Part shown: positions 58,800 to 64,000 of the stretch, one piece after another
Layout: every line of letters starts with the position of its first letter
Numbering within the stretch: the stretch's first letter is position 1
Assembly (NCBI RefSeq): GCF_027596085.1
Contig: NC_072451.1
Location: 9,439,098 to 9,503,097 of the forward strand
Length of the DNA: 64,000 nt
Reading direction: 5' to 3'
Source: Anoplopoma fimbria
Lineage: Eukaryota; Chordata; Actinopteri; Perciformes; Anoplopomatidae
Notes under the pieces: generated by a model
Told to the model about the DNA's origin: nothing
The model's input: only the letters and a program-made list of their open reading frames with translations
Databases searched by the model: none
Translations under genes and position numbers: made by a program

Positions 58800-61700
58800 T
58801 GTTGTTTCCATGCTTTTTTTTTGCTTTTTTTGGCTGACATGTAGTTTGTTGCAACACACACTTAGGATTGCCAAGTAACTGACTACTGAGTATGTTGAGA
58901 TTGTAAATTCTGATCTTGCAACAGTGTTTCCTCGTGATAAAAAGAGTAAATATGTTGGGAAAAAACTAAGTACTGTATTTGATTACATTTTAAAGGTAGT
59001 TGAAAATCCCACTCTCTTCTTTACCACATCTGTCCAACACCTGCATGGGGTGATGTAACTTTTATATAAAAACCACGATCGCGTCATCAAACATGCATTT
59101 TTAAGCCCATCTTCAAGCAATTAGGCCACAACTTGCCATGATGGACTATTGACAGCTTTAGCCGAGCTCATTGAGGTTAATGTGTTTCCAAGAGCCTCAC
59201 AGCAGAATGTTGTAAACAGTAACATGAGGCAGTTTGTGCTGTTGGCCCTAAACCCTCCTCTCTCTGCCTCTGAGAGACACACAGATGACCGTTATCTTTT
59301 TGGTTTGGTTTAGAATCTTACCCTCAGATGCCACAGATTAGATATTATAGTAGGAAGAAAACAAAACAACAATAACCAAGAAAATGAACAATAAACATAC
59401 ACTAAATAAAAAGATAAATAGATATTGTACGTTAGAAAGGGAATAGGTAGAAATGAACACTTATAAGGCCCCCTTCTCTAACTTGAATATCCGAAAGCTG
59501 GGGTCGGTAGCATTGGAGGAAAACAGCAACACTTGATTTAAAAAAAAAGTATCCAGTTGAAAGACCCGGCCCAGTGTTGCTAACTCTTTTGCAATGAAAG
59601 TAGCTAGCAGCGCTAGCTCCAAAAGCGGCTAAATCGGCCCCCCTCCAAAGACATTTCCCCCCAATTCTCATTATGAATGTAAACAAAGAACATTGCTATT
59701 GTTAGTAATTACAGCTGTTAAGCTAGCAGCTTGTGGAAGACACATATTGATGATCTATTGATGTCACACTATTTAAATAACTTCTATATAATTAAGTGCT
59801 TTCTTTTCTGATGCTGTTTTGCTTTCGAACATCTCTGGAAGTGAAGTCCGGCTCCACACAGCTTCCTGAGCAGGTTATCGCTGGAGACCCGCCCCTCCTC
59901 CACCCTAATTGGTAGGAAGGAAGCAGACCGGCTATAGTGTTGTTCTTGGCTAAGCCACCGCCTTCACAAACACAAGCGTACTCGCAGACACATAAAGGAC
60001 GCACACAAACAGTTTCACTATCGCAACGTGTGTGCGAGTTGTGCGTCAGGCCGCGTAGTTGAGGAAGTCATCGGTCCATGCTGTAAGACAGGGTCTGCAC
60101 TGAGGGCAGCTCTGTTTGGGTTTTTGAGGAAATCAGAGTGGACTGCACCCTCATCTGCACTATTGTGTGTTCAATTTAGGTCAGAGTGCAGGCCAAAGGT
60201 CAGGGGTCAGTGTTTTTGATAACCAGGCTCAGTGCTGCATCAGAATTGCTTTCTTCTCATTTGCCCTGGCTCAATTCTTGAATGAGAATATTTTTATTTT
60301 TTCAAAACAATACGTTCAAATCTCTTGACAATCAGTTTGTTATTCACAACATATTTTGATTTCTCATTAATTAAAGCAAATTGCATGTGTTTTGGCACCT
60401 GTGAGCAAAAAGAGTGACTACGATTGTTAACTCAGTGAGATTGTCCTTCTCTTTATATTATGAGTTGGCAAAATGATTGATGCATACATACATACATACA
60501 TGTTTATTTCATAAATATCTATGACATGGTGTTACACACTGTGAGGAGGTACACAATGTTTTTGTTGTAGTTTTTAAGGGGGGGGGGCATGTTTATCATT
60601 TTGTGGCATGTTTTCTATTCACTGTATCTCCACTGCATCACAGAATGTGACAAGCTAATCCATGTACACACTCCAATGTGTGTTTTGTGAGTTCCTCAGC
60701 TGTGATTTTAAGAGATCATTTTTCAAAATGAATAATGTGATTGTTCTTTCTCCTGCCAACACCAATGGACTTGCTGCCACATTAACCACCTGTGTTTACA
60801 TATATCCTGCACTGAATGAATGATATACTATATCTTAATAAAGGTAATGTTAGATCCAATTTTGCAGGCTTGACGGACAATTTCTCAAATGTACTTCTTA
60901 AATCAACCAAAGGCTTCTAAATGATTCAGTCACTAGTCATTAGTGCTGCCTATGGTGGACCTGCTAGAATAGTCATGAACTAGAAAACCTGTCCCATCTG
61001 GTGCTCAAAGTTCACAAGAACACTCTAGGAATCTAAAAAATATTTTGAGCCAGATCTCTGCGGGAGCCTGCCTCTCAAATCTCCGGCTCCAAAATGAAGG
61101 AAAGTTGGGAGTGAGTCAAAAGTATAATCCAACAAGACCTCAAGTCAATGACCCAGAGTAATTCACTTTAGAAAATACCGTGGAAAACAGACTGAAATTG
61201 TGTTTCTAATGATATTTATCAAGCGAGTGGCCATCATTAAGTGTGGCAGGTGAAATCCCTGAAGATCTCCGTCTGTTGCGTGATTAAACTGTGTAGTCGG
61301 GTCTTCAGTTGTCCGCATGCTGAAGCAGTTAAGGGGGGATGCTGCAACTCCTGACACTGATACAATCTGTGCAAGAGTGCAGGAGAAGAGGGGGGAAACA
61401 TTTTTTTGGAGAAAAAGTCTCACACGGAAAGAGGGGGGGGGGGTCTCAATGTCTACAGAGACATGAGACGGACAGAGAGATGTTGAAGCAGCAAATCAGA
61501 CAAAGTGAGGAGGACAGATCAATTACAGTGGAATGACGGCCAACTTGTTCAAGTCGAATGTAAAGCCATCTTATCCTTTGCTAATGAAATAGTGTCTGCT
61601 GTAGTGAGGAGTATATATATATATGTATATGTATATCCTAAATTATGTTAAAGCTAGAATTCGGGGAATTGTAATAAAAAATAGTAACTGTAGCGTCTTT

Positions 61701-63950
61701 GATGTACTGGCTGTATGGGCTGAATGCTTGTTTGGTAGGGCAGGGTCATTTTTGAGATTTTATTTTCATGTTCTGATACTATTAAAATAAATTTAGTCGT
61801 ACGTTATTTGAGAAACATACCATGTTTTATTACAAAACATTTTTTTTGCTCTAATGTCAGGAAATATTACAGGCAAACTGATTTTTCTTTCAGGATGGAC
61901 CTTTACCGTGCCAGCGGTTTATAATTTTTAGCCAAGCTTACAGATGTTCGCACTGGATCCCCCGCAGATTTTACATTTTCTTCATGTCATGTCACCACCA
62001 GCTGAGTTAAAGGCAGTTCCCGTGCGCTCAGTACTGTATTCATCCTGCCTTGTAGAGAGTAAGGGGTTAGCCCACCTAAAAGAACATCAACATCATCAGC
62101 CTCTAACACAAATTCATGCCACTCTTCAAAACACCGGTGTAAGGGCTACTCTCACTGCAAAACGGTACATCAAATATTTTCTTTCTTTCTTCATTTTGAT
62201 GTAAATCAGTAACAATCTGTGAACAAAATGAGGAATTTGACAAGAAATCAGTACTTGACTTTTTATTGTATATCGACACATTTGTGTTGATACTGAAAAA
62301 ATGTATTGAGGTTCGATACAAAGTTACTGGGTTGCACCAATCACGGAGGCAAAACTATCATAAATACCCATGAAGATGTGAAAGAACAGTACTTTGAAGC
62401 TATTAAAAACTAGCCTTTGATTGTTGAAAAAACGTCAAATGAATCGGAGGAAACTGAGAGCGAAAGAGAGCTTTCTGCTGAACATCCTCAGCCTTTATCT
62501 GCAAGTAATTCAGACCAACCTCCAGCGCATTGGAGTGACAAAGGTAGAGAAGCCCTCTGGGAGCCCACGTGCACAGGCCGGGCCGTGTACGACTCCCAAA
62601 TGTTTCTGTTCGCTCTGGCCTCTGGGCTGCTGCCAGAACCCAAAGCCAAGGAATGAGAAGGGGAATTCTGCCTCAGCCGATGGGAACAATCAACCCAGAT
62701 TCTCCTACTCTTCGTCTCTCTCTCTCTTCGGCTTAGTGCACTAGATAAGATCCAGTAAAATAAGCACTCTGCTAAAAGAATTTTGTTTTTATATTATAGT
62801 GAATGTAGATTTCAATGATGTGGACATCAGGCCTTTAATGGCAGCTTGCAGATCAGCAGATGGCTAGAGCTTCTCTATTCACTGGGAATGTTAAAGATCC
62901 TGTAAAGAAGGGCCGAACAGTTTGAGGAAAAATGGTAAATGTTGTGATTTAAATTCAAATTTTATTTTTCAAAACTGTCAGTTGGAGAAAAAACAGCTTA
63001 CCGGTAGGCCGAGACAGTTTGTTGTACGAAAATTGCAAATTTAGTTAACGACTCAAGTAATTTAAGTGATTCATATGCACAATGAAAGAAATAGTTGGCA
63101 AGGAGAACTTTTTGTTTTCATGCTTACATTGCTGATATAAAATACATAAAAAGAAAATAATGCAAGTAAAAATAACTCTAAGACATAAAACAGTGCAGAA
63201 GTCAAAATAGGGGAACAATATAAAACTAGAAAATTTCGCAAGAAATTTTGACTGTGTGGCTGCTACTGCCCGAAGACATTGCATATAATAACAGTTCTGA
63301 CAGCTGTATCAATGAGGTTCATTTAGGGTTAGTTTGGGGTTCATTTGAGGTTCATTTGCAAATAAAAGTAAGTCCATTCACATAAATAATATTATCAACA
63401 GGGAGAAAAGACTCTGCCGAACGTGTTGATGTAATTTTTATGTTGATATGTTTTATGTGTGTGTGTGGTAGAAGCCAGTCACAACAGATATGAATTAAAG
63501 CAGCGAGCAGCACATTATCAACCCACAGCGCATTAAATTCCGTAAAATCACATGAAACAATCTTAAATGTCAGCCATTTTGTATAGTTCAACCTCAAAAA
63601 AACTAATCTATGAGCCTGAACTATACAGGTTGTTAGCTAGCTAGCTAAATACTCAGTTAATGAGAGTCAACAGCAACTCGCCTAAGACGAGAAGTCAAAG
63701 AGGTCAAAAGAAGCTGAAGAACAGTATTTAAACAAAAGCCATAAAACAACGAGCAAATCACAATTCTACTATCAGAAGAGTCTAATGGGATTCATCGTGC
63801 TGTCTGTTTCCCCCAGCAATGGCAGATTCATTGGGTAAAAGGTTCATCCAATCAGAGTAAACTTCAATTTTTAATAAAAACTACTACTTTCAATGATGGG
63901 GTGAAATTCACACACACACGAGCTCATGCACACAAACACACACAGAAACG
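58800..63950. other. Intergenic, no gene recognised
   Basis: AT-rich DNA. An unusual GC-balanced patch lies at 59100-59250 (CACAACTTGCCATGATGGAC, AGCCGAGCTCATTGAGGTTA). A moderately GC-rich, Glu/Ser-coding open stretch lies at 62417-62744 with no identifiable homology. Small simple repeats are at 60485 (CATA) and 61613 (AT). Confidence 0.4.
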
Positions 63951-63953
63951 TGT

Positions 63954-64000
<47 letters not shown>
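63954..64000. repeat. (CA)n microsatellite running off the window
   Basis: A pure CA run reaches the last base of the window; looser CA-rich sequence begins near 63910. Confidence 0.97.

Overview
The window is vertebrate nuclear DNA, almost certainly from a teleost fish. It has short GC-rich exons with GT-AG introns, long (CA)n microsatellites, fish-type tRNA-derived SINEs, and remnants of L1, L2-like, DIRS-like, gypsy, hAT and Harbinger-type elements. Two protein-coding genes can be reconstructed exon by exon. They are convergent: frem1 on + ends at 20155, and the SAMD9-like gene on - ends at 25092.

Region 1 (1-20266) is the 3' half of frem1, a FRAS1-related extracellular matrix protein. 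Nineteen exons between 3121 and 20155 join in a continuous reading frame of about 1149 codons. They encode six CSPG repeats, one Calx-beta domain, a proline-rich linker and a C-terminal C-type lectin-like domain. The N-terminal half must lie left of the window. The introns carry microsatellites and dispersed fish repeats.

Region 2 (20267-25090) is intergenic. It holds a dispersed repeat, a decayed DIRS-type reverse transcriptase/RNase H fragment on -, and about four tandem copies of a 330-bp unit just beyond the SAMD9-like stop codon.

Region 3 (25092 to about 34100, - strand) is an intact SAMD9/SAMD9L-like innate immunity gene. Its three coding exons predict 1537 residues in the order SAM, SAM, PYD, SIR2-like, P-loop NTPase, TPR-like, C-terminal OB-like region. 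The AlbA_2 segment that precedes the SIR2-like part in mammalian SAMD9/SAMD9L has no room here, and a pyrin (PYD) exon sits in its place. This is the most interesting feature of the window. The presumed 5' intron holds a 3.3-kb element with long inverted arms, which itself carries an insertion containing a small exon-like open segment. A decayed second PYD exon lies at 38.4-38.6 kb, so the locus has probably duplicated.

Region 4 (34.1-64 kb) has no intact gene that I can recognise. It is a repeat graveyard: a Harbinger-like transposase scrap, a degenerate AT-rich satellite (38.65-41.1 kb), a gypsy integrase remnant, tRNA-derived SINEs, a hAT MITE with perfect 8-bp target duplications, an L2-like LINE fragment joined to an internally deleted L1, and a 175-bp tandem array. 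From 53 kb on there are stretches that look like conserved non-coding DNA. Conservation cannot be tested from sequence alone.
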